Shown here piece after piece: positions 45,003 to 52,610 of a stretch of DNA of 64,000 nucleotides. This DNA comes from Clostridiaceae bacterium (GTDB taxonomy: Bacteria; Bacillota; Clostridia; Lachnospirales; Lachnospiraceae). The notes beneath the pieces were generated by a model that was not told where the DNA came from, made no database searches, and was given only the letters and a program-made list of their open reading frames with translations. Position 1 is the first letter of the stretch. Each line of letters begins with the position of its first letter. A program made the translations under genes and the position numbers. The stretch spans positions 1 to 64,000 of the forward strand of contig JAGZXV010000001.1 in NCBI GenBank assembly GCA_018378255.1, in the 5' to 3' direction.

Positions 45003-45014
45003 GTCATCACTCCA

Positions 45015-45028
45015 TTCCAAATTTGGAA
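45015..45028. promoter_or_regulatory. Palindromic operator in the divergent HTH/Spo0A-domain promoter region
   Basis: TTCCAAATTTGGAA is a perfect 14-base palindrome, 13 bases before the HTH gene ATG. The divergent gene has TTGACG at 45055-45060 with TATATT at 45079-45084 (18 bases). Confidence 0.6.
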
Positions 45029-45128
45029 AAATTATGAAACCCGGTTTCCTTGTTTTGACGGTTACAAAAATATATAATTATATTATGAAAATGCAGACGG
45101 TGTAATTGTTTATAACGAGGAGTATAGC

Positions 45129-45638
45129 ATGAATTATCAGTCATTTCAATTAATTCTATCAAGTGAATATCTTCTGGAAGTCTCACTGATGAGCTGCAGG
45201 GAACAAAAGAAGGAGATTATCCTGGAAGAAAATACAGAAACGTCCTGGTATACGGTATTAAAAGAACAGTTCTTTTTAGATGAAGATAACCAGCTCTCAG
45301 CCAAAATTATAATTCTGCTGAATAATCTGGGGTTATCTCCGAACCTCTGCGGATACACATATTTGAAAAGAGCCATTGAAATGAGTTATTGGGACCCTAA
45401 GGTGTTATACCATGTGACTAAAATGGTATATCCGGAGATTGCCTACGAATATCATACCACGGTGGCGAGCGTAGAACGGGCGATCAGACACTGCATCGAT
45501 GTGATCTGGGAGAGGGGGAATAAGGAACTCTATTACTGGCTTTTGCGGGGCGTTTATATGGAGAAGCCCACAAACAGCGCCTTTATCTCATATCTGACGG
45601 AATCGCTGAGATTTTTAGAAAAATGCCGCCAGTCTTAA
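45129..45638 (+). CDS. Stand-alone Spo0A-type DNA-binding domain protein
   Basis: A 169-residue protein whose residues 60-165 match the Spo0A C-terminal domain: LLNNLGLSPNLCGYTYLKRAIEM (split), VLYHVTKMVYPEIAYEYHTTVASVERAIRHCIDVIWERGN (split) and PTNSAFISYLTESL. In Spo0A the same region reads YLREAI, LYPDIAKKF, VERAIRHAIEVAW and KPTNSEFIA (from memory). The phospho-receiver domain is absent; the first 55 residues are a different short region. AACGAGGAG precedes the ATG. It could bind 0A boxes without phosphorylation and so act as a constitutive activator or antagonist of Spo0A targets. Its role is unknown. Confidence 0.9.
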   Translation: MNYQSFQLILSSEYLLEVSLMSCREQKKEIILEENTETSWYTVLKEQFFLDEDNQLSAKIIILLNNLGLSPNLCGYTYLKRAIEMSYWDPKVLYHVTKMVYPEIAYEYHTTVASVERAIRHCIDVIWERGNKELYYWLLRGVYMEKPTNSAFISYLTESLRFLEKCRQS

Positions 45639-45670
45639 AGAAAAACCGGCGGCATTTGAAGGAAGGAATA

Positions 45671-46576
45671 TTATCTTCTGTCCTGGACAAGCAGGGTGCG
45701 GACCGCATCGGGGCTTCTGTTCCAGTTGAGGACGTAGAGGGTATAGATCCTGTTGGCTAACAGATTGGCGTAAGTTGTCACCAGCGCAGTCTGAGGATTC
45801 TGGCTCCTGTATACGGTTATCGGGTAGTTTCCGGGCCGCACTTTGCTGAATGACGCAGGCCGGGCAAACGCTACACCGGAAAAGGTCAGATTACTCATCT
45901 CCACATTAACCGGACCGGTGTAAAAGGCCAGGTTGCAGACGCGGATACAGGATGTGGAGTTAGGAGTGGTACATGGCGTATCAGAGATTGAAACCAGATC
46001 CAGCCCTGAGGCTGTATTTACCACAGCAAAGGTGGTAAAGCCCGCTGGGAACAGCATGGACTTCTGGATGTAGATATAACCATTGGGCCCCATAACCGTA
46101 ATTGTCATGTAATTGGGAGAAAACTGGCTGTACTGGGTGATTTCATTGTCATTCAGATCCGATATGATCAGTTGGTTATTCACGTAGATGGAGAATGCGT
46201 TATAGCCGACGGAAGCATTTAAAAACCTTACGGAAGCTGCGGAATTGGGGACGGCATTACAGAACAGACATGGTATGACCGGTCTTGGGAAAACGGATAT
46301 AATCGGTGGGAGAGGTCTTCCCGTATCCGGAATAATTGGGTAGTAGGGCGGGGTTACGGAAAAATCCAGGTCGATCGGCGGCTGATAGTCTACAGAGAAG
46401 TCCGGGTCGATCGGCGGCTGATAGTCTACGGAGAAGTCCGGGTCGATCGGCGGCTGATAGTCTACGGAGAAGTCCGGGTCAATCGGCGGCTCATAACCTG
46501 TTGAAAAGCCGGGATCTATGGGTTCATCAACAGATGTATACCTTATCATGTCAGGTTTGTTGGAATTGATATCCAT
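45671..46576 (-). CDS. DUF4397-domain protein with N-terminal Pro-rich repeats
   Basis: A 301-residue protein. Residues about 14-75 hold four to five copies of a 12-residue unit (PPIDPDFSVDYQ). A Pro-rich linker and a CLFCNAVPN motif follow. Residues 110-300 form the DUF4397 beta-domain pair: AASVRFLNASVGYNAFSIYVNN (split), CIRVCNLAFYTGPVNVEM, and GNYPITVYRS. No signal peptide is visible. GAGG lies 8 bases before the ATG. DUF4397 proteins are usually surface or extracellular; in spore formers, signal-less ones may be spore-coat associated, which is a guess here. Confidence 0.85.
   Translation of the reverse strand: MDINSNKPDMIRYTSVDEPIDPGFSTGYEPPIDPDFSVDYQPPIDPDFSVDYQPPIDPDFSVDYQPPIDLDFSVTPPYYPIIPDTGRPLPPIISVFPRPVIPCLFCNAVPNSAASVRFLNASVGYNAFSIYVNNQLIISDLNDNEITQYSQFSPNYMTITVMGPNGYIYIQKSMLFPAGFTTFAVVNTASGLDLVSISDTPCTTPNSTSCIRVCNLAFYTGPVNVEMSNLTFSGVAFARPASFSKVRPGNYPITVYRSQNPQTALVTTYANLLANRIYTLYVLNWNRSPDAVRTLLVQDRR
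46370..46513 (-). repeat. 36-bp tandem repeat within the DUF4397 gene
   Basis: Units begin GTCGATCGGCGGCTGATAG at 46370, 46406, 46442 and (with one change) 46478: a strict 36-base period, three nearly identical copies plus diverged ends. It encodes the 12-residue unit. Confidence 0.95.
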
Positions 46577-46689
46577 ATTTGATACCTCGTATTCGTTCTT
46601 ATAGTAGATTCTATTCCCATTTATGTCCTCATGTGTGGATATTATGGAGATTTCCCGGCAAAATTAAATGATTTGTAAGAAAAATGATT

Positions 46690-46718
46690 TTGACAGAATG
46701 GGGAAAACGCTATAAAAT
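46690..46718 (+). promoter_or_regulatory. Promoter ahead of the yybP-ykoY-like leader
   Basis: TTGACA (46690-46695), 17 bases, TAAAAT (46713-46718). Transcription would start near 46725, at the 5' edge of the riboswitch. Confidence 0.75.
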
Positions 46719-46727
46719 ATTAATAAG

Positions 46728-46873
46728 CAAATAAAAGGGAGTAGCCAATCACCGAAAGGTGGGTTTGAAACCGTCAGCCGATAAGAGGGGAATCATGTAA
46801 CTTTCTTATCCGTATCAAATGAGAAGCGCAAGACTTTTATTGTGGCAGAGATGTCATGATAAGAGTCTTTTTT
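46728..46873 (+). ncRNA. yybP-ykoY (Mn2+) riboswitch with expression-platform terminator
   Basis: The conserved parts of the manganese riboswitch are present in order: AAAAGGGAGTAGCC (46733-46746), a CACC-GAAA-GGTG hairpin, ACCGTCAGCC, a second arm (GATAAGAGG with CTTTCTTATC), and GCGCAAGAC (46826-46834). The closing stem P1 is AATAAAAG (46730-46737) with CTTTTATT (46834-46841). The 3' half of P1 also forms the left arm of a terminator, AAGACTTTTAT (46830-46840) with ATAAGAGTCTT (46859-46869) and T4-5. The two helices exclude each other, so bound metal should allow read-through. Identification is from memory of the consensus. Confidence 0.85.
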
Positions 46874-46942
46874 ATTCACTAATTATATCTGCTGCCACAG
46901 GCTTAAAGTGAAACAGGCCCTCGGGCGGAAAGGAGATTTATT

Positions 46943-47365
46943 ATGAAGAGAGATGAAATTGAGATCAGGGAAGCGGTAACAGCAGGCGAAAAAGCCCTTG
47001 CCAGTCTGGAAGAGGCGGGCAGGTATCTGTCTGGCGCCAGCAGCTGGGGAATTTGGGATATGATCGGAGGAGGACTATTTTCCACGATGATTAAGCATTC
47101 TAAAATTAAGGATGCATCAGACTGTATGGAACGGGCTAAGACGGATTTGAAGACTTTCAGAAGGGAATTGAGCGACGTTGACATTTCTGATGAAATCGGA
47201 ATTGAGGTCGGGAGTTTCCTCACATTCGCCGATTATTTCTTTGATGGCCTGGTTGCTGACTGGATGGTACAGAGTAAGATTCAGGATGCATCCAATCAGG
47301 TGCAGGAGGCGGCGGATCAGGTGAGACGCATTCTGGCGTCTTTGGAACGGATGAAGAACGAATAG
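46943..47365 (+). CDS. Riboswitch-controlled protein of unknown function
   Basis: A 140-residue, mostly alpha-helical soluble protein. The sequence shows a Gly-rich, weakly hydrophobic centre (SSWGIWDMIGGGLFSTMIKHSK, split) and flanking amphipathic helices with related halves: SKIKDASDCMERAKTDL near residue 52 and SKIQDASNQVQEAADQV near residue 112, suggesting an internal duplication. GGAAAGGAG precedes the ATG. It follows a yybP-ykoY riboswitch and is co-transcribed with a YccF gene, so it is probably induced by manganese. I do not recognise the family. Confidence 0.75.
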   Translation: MKRDEIEIREAVTAGEKALASLEEAGRYLSGASSWGIWDMIGGGLFSTMIKHSKIKDASDCMERAKTDLKTFRRELSDVDISDEIGIEVGSFLTFADYFFDGLVADWMVQSKIQDASNQVQEAADQVRRILASLERMKNE

Positions 47366-47384
47366 AGGAAAGGAGAACCTATCT

Positions 47385-47744
47385 ATGGGATGTTTAGGTA
47401 ATTTATTATGGTTTATTTTCGGAGGTTTTTTGAGCGGTCTCAGCTGGCTGTTGACCGGCTGCCTTTGGTGCATTACAATAGTAGGTATACCGGTCGGTAT
47501 GCAGTGTTTTAAGTTTGCGGGGCTCAGCTTTTTCCCTTTTGGAAAAGAAGTGGTTTACGGAGGGGGCGCTGTTTCCCTGCTGCTGAATATAGTATGGCTG
47601 ATTGTGTCAGGCATTCCGCTGGCACTGGAATCCGCACTGATTGGAATTTTGCTTTGCATAACAATCGTGGGTATTCCATTTGGCCTGCAGCAGTTTAAGA
47701 TCGCTAAATTGGCGCTCATGCCGTTTGGCGCGTCCATCGTATAG
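47385..47744 (+). CDS. YccF-domain membrane protein
   Basis: A 119-residue membrane protein with two YccF domains in tandem, each a hydrophobic segment ending in a loop: NLLWFIFGGFLSGLSWLLTGC then CITIVGIPVGMQCFKFAGLSFFPFG, and later IGILLCITIVGIPFGLQQFKIAKLALMPFG (each split). The repeated ITIVGIP-GQF-K pattern is the family signature. GAAAGGAG precedes the ATG, 19 bases after the unknown gene. YccF proteins have no settled function. The upstream riboswitch suggests a metal-linked role in this organism. Confidence 0.88.
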   Translation: MGCLGNLLWFIFGGFLSGLSWLLTGCLWCITIVGIPVGMQCFKFAGLSFFPFGKEVVYGGGAVSLLLNIVWLIVSGIPLALESALIGILLCITIVGIPFGLQQFKIAKLALMPFGASIV

Positions 47745-47783
47745 CGGGAACATTTGATTAAGAGATAGAAAAAGGAGAAGGAA

Positions 47784-48911
47784 ATGAGCGGGAACAGGGT
47801 TAGGGTTGCATTGGTGGGAATAGGTGCGATTGGCAGGAAATATGCGGGGTTCATAAAAAATGGTCTGATCCCGGGTATGGAACTTGTGGGAGTTTGTGCG
47901 AGAAGCCGGGAAAGCCACGACTGGGTCAGGGAGAATCTGGGCAGAGAAACGGCAGTCTATGGAGACATTGATGAAATGTATCGCAGACAGACGGATTTTG
48001 ATACTGTAATTGTTGCTTCGCCTCATTCCAGCCATCTTGAATACACCACCAGATCGCTGGCGGCCGGAAAACATGTGATGTGTGACAAACCGGCCGGAAT
48101 CTCCATAAAGGAGGCCAGATTGATGGGGGCGGCAGCCCATGAGGCCCCGACTGTTTATTTCATGATGTTTCACCGCAGGAGTTATCCCAAATATATTGCC
48201 CTTAAAGAGCTGATTGATTCAGGAGAACTTGGGGAACTGCGGCGGGTATCGGCAAAAGATATCACGTCCTTCCGCACCCAGTTTTACCATAAGTCCTGTT
48301 CCTGGAGGAGCAGCTGGAATGGTGAAAATGGAGGAATGCTGCTCAATCAGGGACAGCATTCGCTGGATATATGGCAATGGCTGTTCGGTATGCCTGAATC
48401 CGTCTACGCTTACATACCCTTTGGCAAATATAACGGTTTTCGGGTGGATGATGAAGCGTCTTTGCTGATGGAATATAAAAACGGCATGACAGGATCATTT
48501 TTCATGACAACCGGGGAGCCGGCAGGGCAGGATGTGATAGAAATCGTTGGAACAAAAGGCAGGGCGGTGCTGACGGGCGCCCGCCTGGAGGTCTGCATTT
48601 ATCATACCGATATGAGGGAATATGCAAAACATGCCCAGGTGACAAGCAGCCAGGAGATCCGATATACGGTCAGGTATTCTGAATATGAAGAGATGGATGA
48701 GGAAAAACCTTATATCATCATGCTGAATAATTTTACCCAGGCCATTCTGAACCATTCGGATTTGATAGCTCCGGGAGAGGAAGGGGAACGGGCGATGGAG
48801 CTGGCGAATGCCGCCTATCTTTCTGCCTGGACGGGAAAAAAGGCAGTGCTGCCGCTGGATGCCGGAGAGTACGAACGGTACCTGGAACAAGCGAAGAAAG
48901 ACGAAATGTAA
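47784..48911 (+). CDS. Gfo/Idh/MocA-family oxidoreductase
   Basis: A 375-residue NAD(P)-dependent sugar or inositol-type dehydrogenase. The Rossmann motif is GIGAIGRKYAGF (residues 12-23). HSSHLEYTTRSLAAGKHVMCDKPAG (about residue 76-100, split) carries the conserved Lys of the E-K-P motif, here D-K-P. GGMLLNQGQHSLDIWQWLFG (about residue 188-207, split) holds the catalytic His region. AAAAGGAGAAGG precedes the ATG. It is 39 bases after the YccF gene and could be read through from it, but no functional link is evident. The substrate is unknown. Confidence 0.92.
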   Translation: MSGNRVRVALVGIGAIGRKYAGFIKNGLIPGMELVGVCARSRESHDWVRENLGRETAVYGDIDEMYRRQTDFDTVIVASPHSSHLEYTTRSLAAGKHVMCDKPAGISIKEARLMGAAAHEAPTVYFMMFHRRSYPKYIALKELIDSGELGELRRVSAKDITSFRTQFYHKSCSWRSSWNGENGGMLLNQGQHSLDIWQWLFGMPESVYAYIPFGKYNGFRVDDEASLLMEYKNGMTGSFFMTTGEPAGQDVIEIVGTKGRAVLTGARLEVCIYHTDMREYAKHAQVTSSQEIRYTVRYSEYEEMDEEKPYIIMLNNFTQAILNHSDLIAPGEEGERAMELANAAYLSAWTGKKAVLPLDAGEYERYLEQAKKDEM

Positions 48912-48920
48912 CTGGCCGGG

Positions 48921-49015
48921 ACATCCGATGGGAAAATCGATAAAGAAAGATGCTTACAATCGAGCTTGGCGCCCCTTTCTTTACCGGTTTTCCCCCGTCC
49001 TGAGCTGTTACGGTG
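48921..49015 (+). repeat. Long palindromic repeat element (fullest copy)
   Basis: Arms GGGAAAATCGATAAAGAAAG (48930-48949) and CTTTCTTTACCGGTTTTCCC (48975-48994) pair over 20 bases with two G-U pairs. The outer parts ACATCCGATG and CCGTCCTGAGCTGTTA recur at 11792-11801 and 20862-20877 in diverged form. Confidence 0.6.
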
Positions 49016-49041
49016 AAATAATAAATTAGGAGGACAAGGAT

Positions 49042-49353
49042 ATGATGCTTGTAACAACAGAAACAATTAATGGTAAAGAAATAGAGATGCTGGGTCTGGT
49101 GAAAGGCTCAAGCATTATGACGGTTCATGCCGGAAAAGATATCATGAACAGTTTTAAAACGCTGGTCGGCGGGGAACTGACCTCGTATAATGAAATGATG
49201 GAAAAAGCCAGGGCCCTGGCTACTGAGAGACTGGTCAGCCAGGCTGGAGCGCTGGGAGCTGACGCTGTTGTGGCGGTCCGCTACAACAGCAGTTCCGTTG
49301 CCCAGGGAGCGGCGGAAGTGATGGCTTATGGGACGGCTGTGAAGTTTTTGTAG
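49042..49353 (+). CDS. YbjQ/UPF0145-family protein
   Basis: A 103-residue protein of the YbjQ (DUF74) family: MLVTTETINGKEIEMLGLVKGSSIM at the start (split), ELTSYNEMMEKARALATERLVSQA (split) and LGADAVVAVRYNSSSVAQGAAEVMAYGTAV (split). Members form pentameric rings and have been annotated as heavy-metal-binding-like, but no activity is established. GGAGG lies 8 bases before the ATG. Monocistronic. Confidence 0.93.
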   Translation: MMLVTTETINGKEIEMLGLVKGSSIMTVHAGKDIMNSFKTLVGGELTSYNEMMEKARALATERLVSQAGALGADAVVAVRYNSSSVAQGAAEVMAYGTAVKFL

Positions 49354-49380
49354 AGGGATTTTGGATGAGTTTTGGTTAAC

Positions 49381-49506
49381 TGGCGGGAGTGCGCAGGAAA
49401 GCGGTGCGGGGCGATGCCCATTCACGGTGAATTCTTTATGGAGTTCACCGTTCAGTGGGCATCCCAGAAACTGATTTGGATTTCAGTTTCTGCCCGTCTC
49501 GCTTTT
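49381..49506 (+). ncRNA. Structured region, possible small RNA or complex terminator
   Basis: Two strong hairpins lie in a row: GATGCCCA with inner CGGTGAA (49413-49432) pairing with TTCACCG and TGGGCATC (to about 49465), then CAGAAACTGA/TCAGTTTCTG (49465-49493). CTCGC and six T follow (to 49506). An outer GCGGGA/TCTCGC pairing may enclose both. No coding sequence with a ribosome-binding site fits here. Confidence 0.4.
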
Positions 49507-49639
49507 TTCATGCCTGCAGCCTAAGTCTACCTAACGGTCTGCATACGGTTTTCATCACCACCGGATTCTTGTATGAAGTACGGGGTTATTTGAGGGGCAT
49601 TTATACCCTGTTCCTGTTTAATGATCGGGAGTCAAGTTG

Positions 49640-49790
49640 AAAGTCTTCCCTCCTTCAATGCGTCGCCTTTGCCGATAAATACAAGAAAGAATCCCGCTCG
49701 CGGGATTCTCCGCCTACGGCGGGGCGCTTCAGCGACATAATTCCCTACCGCCGTAGTGCGTTCCTGCCCGGAGGGCTTTTTTATTTCATA
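49640..49790 (+). other. Second structured intergenic block
   Basis: GAATCCCG-CTC-GCGGGATTC (49689-49708), CTACGGCGG (49714-49722) pairing with CCGCCGTAG (49748-49756), then GCCC-GGA-GGGC with T6 (about 49767-49783). Six T and ATTTCA at 49778 also pair with TGAAAT and A-run near 49805-49820. It reads like a compact folded RNA ending at a terminator; I cannot match it to a known family. Confidence 0.4.
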
Positions 49791-49813
49791 GGACGAATTT
49801 TCCTTTGAAATAA

Positions 49814-49846
49814 AAAAAACACAAGGTCCAACACCTTGTGTTTTAT
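49814..49846 (-). terminator. Terminator of tRNA-Ala
   Basis: AAAACACAAGGT-CCAAC-ACCTTGTGTTTT; on the minus strand it is followed by a long T-run. Confidence 0.85.
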
Positions 49847-49848
49847 CG

Positions 49849-49921
49849 TGGAGCATATGGGATTCGAACCCACGACCTCTTGAATGCCATTCAAACGCGC
49901 TCCCAGCTGCGCTAATGCCCC
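49849..49921 (-). tRNA. tRNA-Ala (anticodon GGC)
   Basis: The acceptor GGGGCAT/ATGCTCC (one G-U), the anticodon arm TTTGA-ATGGCAT-TCAAG and the T-arm GTGGGTTCGAATCCCAT are present. Monocistronic. Confidence 0.94.
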
Positions 49922-50088
49922 GCTAATAAAGCTATTATAAACGCAGTTGGGGAAATATACAAGCATTTTTTGAAATGTTTTAATATTTTAAAAGCTTAGA
50001 GAAATAGTAAGAAAAAATTCAAAAATTATGTAAATATAAGGAATATAATAAAAAATATAAAAGAATTAGGGGAAAGAGAGGTAATGGT

Positions 50089-51636
50089 ATGTTAGAAGTT
50101 TTGGCAGGCTATGCGGGAATGATTGTTGGTATTGTTATCGTTGTGTTATTTATACTCATTATGGCTGTTGGGTATAAAAAGGCGCCGCCGGATGTGGCTT
50201 ATATTATATCCGGTTTGAAGAAGGAACCTAAGGTGCTCATTGGACGGGCGGGGATTATGATCCCTTACCTGGAAAGAATGGATAAACTGATGCTTCGCCA
50301 GGTTACGATTGATGTGAAGACGGATGATTTTATTCCGACCCTGGATTTTATCAATATTAAGGTGGACGCGGTTGTAAAGGTAAGAGTGAGTACCGAACCC
50401 CAGAAGATGAAGCTGGCTATGACCAACTTCCTTAATAAAGGAACTCAGGATATTGTTAATGATCTTCAGGATTCCCTGCAGGGCAACATGAGGGAGATTA
50501 TCGGTACGATCTCATTGAAGGATATCAATAATAACAGGGATGAATTTGGTAACCAGGTACAGTCCAAAGCGAAAGTCGATATGGAGAAGCTGGGAATTGA
50601 AATCCTTTCCTGCAATATCCAGAACGTTATGGATAAAAACGGCCTGATTGAAGACCTGGGTATGGATAATACCGCAAAGATTAAAAAGGATGCCAGCATC
50701 GCCAAAGCAGAGGCGGACAGAGATGTGGCAATCGCTCAGGCAAAGGCTGATAAGGATTCCAATGACGCCAGGGTAGACGCCCAGACAGAGATAGCTAAGA
50801 GAAATAACGAACTGGAAATCAAACGGGCTGAGTTAAAGAAAACCGCGGATACCAAACAGGCCGAAGCGGATGCGGCTTACGATATTCAGAAGCAGGAACA
50901 GAGAAAGACGATCGAAACTGCGACGATTAACGCCGACATCGCCCGTCAGGAGCGTGAAGTTGAGCTGAAGGCACGTGAAGTTGAGGTAAAGGAAAAAGCC
51001 CTGGAAGCCCAGATTAAGAAACAGGCTGAGGCCGACAAGTTTGCAGAGCAGCAGAGAGCTGACGCAGACCTCTATAAGCGTCAAAAGGAAGCGGAGGCTA
51101 AGAAGTTCGAGCTTGAAAAAGAAGCAGAGGCCAGAAAGGCCCAGGCAGACGCCCAGGTATATTCCATGAAGCAGGAAGCAGAAGGAATCAGGGCAAAAGG
51201 TGAGGCGGAAGCGGCGGCGATCCAGGCCAAAGCGTTGGCTGAGGCAGAAGGTATGGAGAAGAAAGCCGAGGCATACCAGAAATACAATAAGGCCGCTATG
51301 GCTGAGATGATGATTCAGGTTCTCCCGGATATTGCAGGGAAAATTGCGGAACCCCTTTCTAAGATTGACAAGATTACAATTATCGGAGGCGGCGGAGACG
51401 ACAGCGGCATGAATACCGTGGCCGGGAATGTGCCGGTGGTGATGGCAAAGCTGTTTGAATCCATGAGGGAGGCCACGGGCGTGGATTTGGCCGATATTAT
51501 GAAGGCGGATTCCTACGAAGCTAAGGTAAACCGAAAAGTAGAGCTTACGGGACTGACCCAGGAACAGGCCGAACTGTTGAAGCAGGCGGCAGGAGATGAT
51601 TCAATAATGGGAGCCGGAACGGAAGCAGATAAATAA
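50089..51636 (+). CDS. SPFH/flotillin-like membrane scaffold protein
   Basis: A 515-residue protein. One N-terminal membrane hairpin or helix (residues 8-27) is followed by an SPFH/band-7 domain (about residues 30-210; VLIGRAGIMIPYLERMDKLMLRQ, split; TIDVKTDDFIPTLDF). A very long charged coiled coil rich in Ala, Glu, Lys and Gln runs from about 210 to 420. The C-terminal part resembles flotillin (AYQKYNKAAMAEMMIQVLPDIAGKIAEPLSKIDKITIIGGG, split). By family it scaffolds ordered membrane patches. It lacks the neighbouring NfeD-type gene that often accompanies flotillins. GAAAGAGAGG precedes the ATG. A terminator follows. Confidence 0.93.
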   Translation: MLEVLAGYAGMIVGIVIVVLFILIMAVGYKKAPPDVAYIISGLKKEPKVLIGRAGIMIPYLERMDKLMLRQVTIDVKTDDFIPTLDFINIKVDAVVKVRVSTEPQKMKLAMTNFLNKGTQDIVNDLQDSLQGNMREIIGTISLKDINNNRDEFGNQVQSKAKVDMEKLGIEILSCNIQNVMDKNGLIEDLGMDNTAKIKKDASIAKAEADRDVAIAQAKADKDSNDARVDAQTEIAKRNNELEIKRAELKKTADTKQAEADAAYDIQKQEQRKTIETATINADIARQEREVELKAREVEVKEKALEAQIKKQAEADKFAEQQRADADLYKRQKEAEAKKFELEKEAEARKAQADAQVYSMKQEAEGIRAKGEAEAAAIQAKALAEAEGMEKKAEAYQKYNKAAMAEMMIQVLPDIAGKIAEPLSKIDKITIIGGGGDDSGMNTVAGNVPVVMAKLFESMREATGVDLADIMKADSYEAKVNRKVELTGLTQEQAELLKQAAGDDSIMGAGTEADK

Positions 51637-51639
51637 AAT

Positions 51640-51698
51640 AAGAGCATTGATCCTTAACCGGCCTGTAACTTTATTGGCCGGTAAGAATCAATGCTCTT
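51640..51698. terminator. Bidirectional terminator after the SPFH gene
   Basis: AAGAGCATTGAT with CCGGCC pairing with GGCCGG and ATCAATGCTCTT, between convergent genes. Confidence 0.85.
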
Positions 51699-51720
51699 AA
51701 TTATGCCGCTGCTATCAGTA

Positions 51721-51987
51721 TCAGCCTTCTTCTGTAAATAAAACTTCAGGATCCAGGGTTATGGAGCCGTCTTCCATAACGATGCACGGAATTCCGACGC
51801 GGCCCTCTTCCCGGACCGGATCAAAGAGGCTGTCATATTCGTGGTTGTCACGGATTTTCAAAAAATCCTTCAGATTTTGGGTATTGATGCCGAAATCTAA
51901 AAACTCGAAGGGGATACATTCCGCCATCAGGCGTTTTTTCAGTGTCTCACAATGCGGGCAGATATTGGTTCCGTAAATCTTAATCAT
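51721..51987 (-). CDS. Glutaredoxin-like CPxC protein
   Basis: An 88-residue thioredoxin-fold protein with the redox motif CPHC (about residue 10-13 in NICPHCETLKKRL), a GRVGIPCIVMEDG cis-Pro region and an acidic C-terminus. The ATG at 51987 is preferred over the one 6 bases upstream because AGGAGG is 8 bases from it. The start overlaps the end of the ABC ATPase gene by 8 bases, so it is the last gene of the importer operon. It may act in thiol redox or sulfur handling related to the imported compound; that link is inferred. Confidence 0.85.
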   Translation of the reverse strand: MIKIYGTNICPHCETLKKRLMAECIPFEFLDFGINTQNLKDFLKIRDNHEYDSLFDPVREEGRVGIPCIVMEDGSITLDPEVLFTEEG

Positions 51988-52573
51988 TGGCATTACCTCC
52001 TGTTAGTTGTATCATCCTGCCTTCAAAAAGGGCAATATCCTCTGCCTGATGGGTGGATACCAGAAGAATGCGGCCGTTTAAACGTTCCTTAATATAGCTT
52101 ATGACAGCCTGTTTTGTCTCTGCATCCAATCCGGTAAATGGTTCATCCATAATGACAGCGTCCGAATCGGCCAGCATGGCCCGGCATATGGCAACACGGC
52201 GTTTCATTCCGCCGCTCAATGTGAAAACCGGCCGTTCCAGGCATTCGGCGGGAAGAATCCGGCCCATCTCAGTTAACAGTGCGTTCTTATCTGCAGTCCG
52301 GCCCATTACCATCATGACATTCTCCAGAGGTGAAAAGGTTTCACACAGGCGGTTTTCCTGAAATACCGCGGTAAAACGGTTCCCTCCGGTGATTGTCACC
52401 GTTCCGCTGTCCGCTGTTTCAAGCCCCAGAAGAATTCTCATAAAAGTAGTTTTTCCGCTTCCTGATGCCCCCATCAAACAATAGATACCGCCTGATTTCA
52501 GTTCCAGTTCAGGCAGATGAAATAATCTAATTTGATTATATGATTTTACCAGATCTTTTACAAGTATTTTCAT
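51980..52573 (-). CDS. ABC transporter ATPase (NitT/TauT type)
   Basis: A compact 197-residue ATPase: Walker A GASGSGKTTF (about residue 34), Q-loop FQENRLCETFSPLENVMM (about 70), signature LSGGMKRRVAI (about 120), Walker B DAVIMDEPFTGLD (about 138) and STHQAEDI switch His (about 173). It is about 50 residues shorter than SsuB/TauB but has every motif. It powers import with the permease upstream and the binding protein that heads the operon. AAGGAGAATG precedes the ATG. Confidence 0.93.
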   Translation of the reverse strand: MKILVKDLVKSYNQIRLFHLPELELKSGGIYCLMGASGSGKTTFMRILLGLETADSGTVTITGGNRFTAVFQENRLCETFSPLENVMMVMGRTADKNALLTEMGRILPAECLERPVFTLSGGMKRRVAICRAMLADSDAVIMDEPFTGLDAETKQAVISYIKERLNGRILLVSTHQAEDIALFEGRMIQLTGGNAND

Positions 52574-52610
52574 ATCTGCTTTTCATTCTCCTTCAAATAT
52601 AGACGGCAGG

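Noticed and set aside
46370..46513. Possible CRISPR array because of the regular 36-base repeats
   Set aside because: The units are contiguous without spacers, lie in frame within a gene, and encode a 12-residue protein repeat.
49455..49640. 61-codon plus-strand frame in the hairpin-rich gap
   Set aside because: Starts inside a terminator stem, has no ribosome-binding site, and crosses a second hairpin and T-run.
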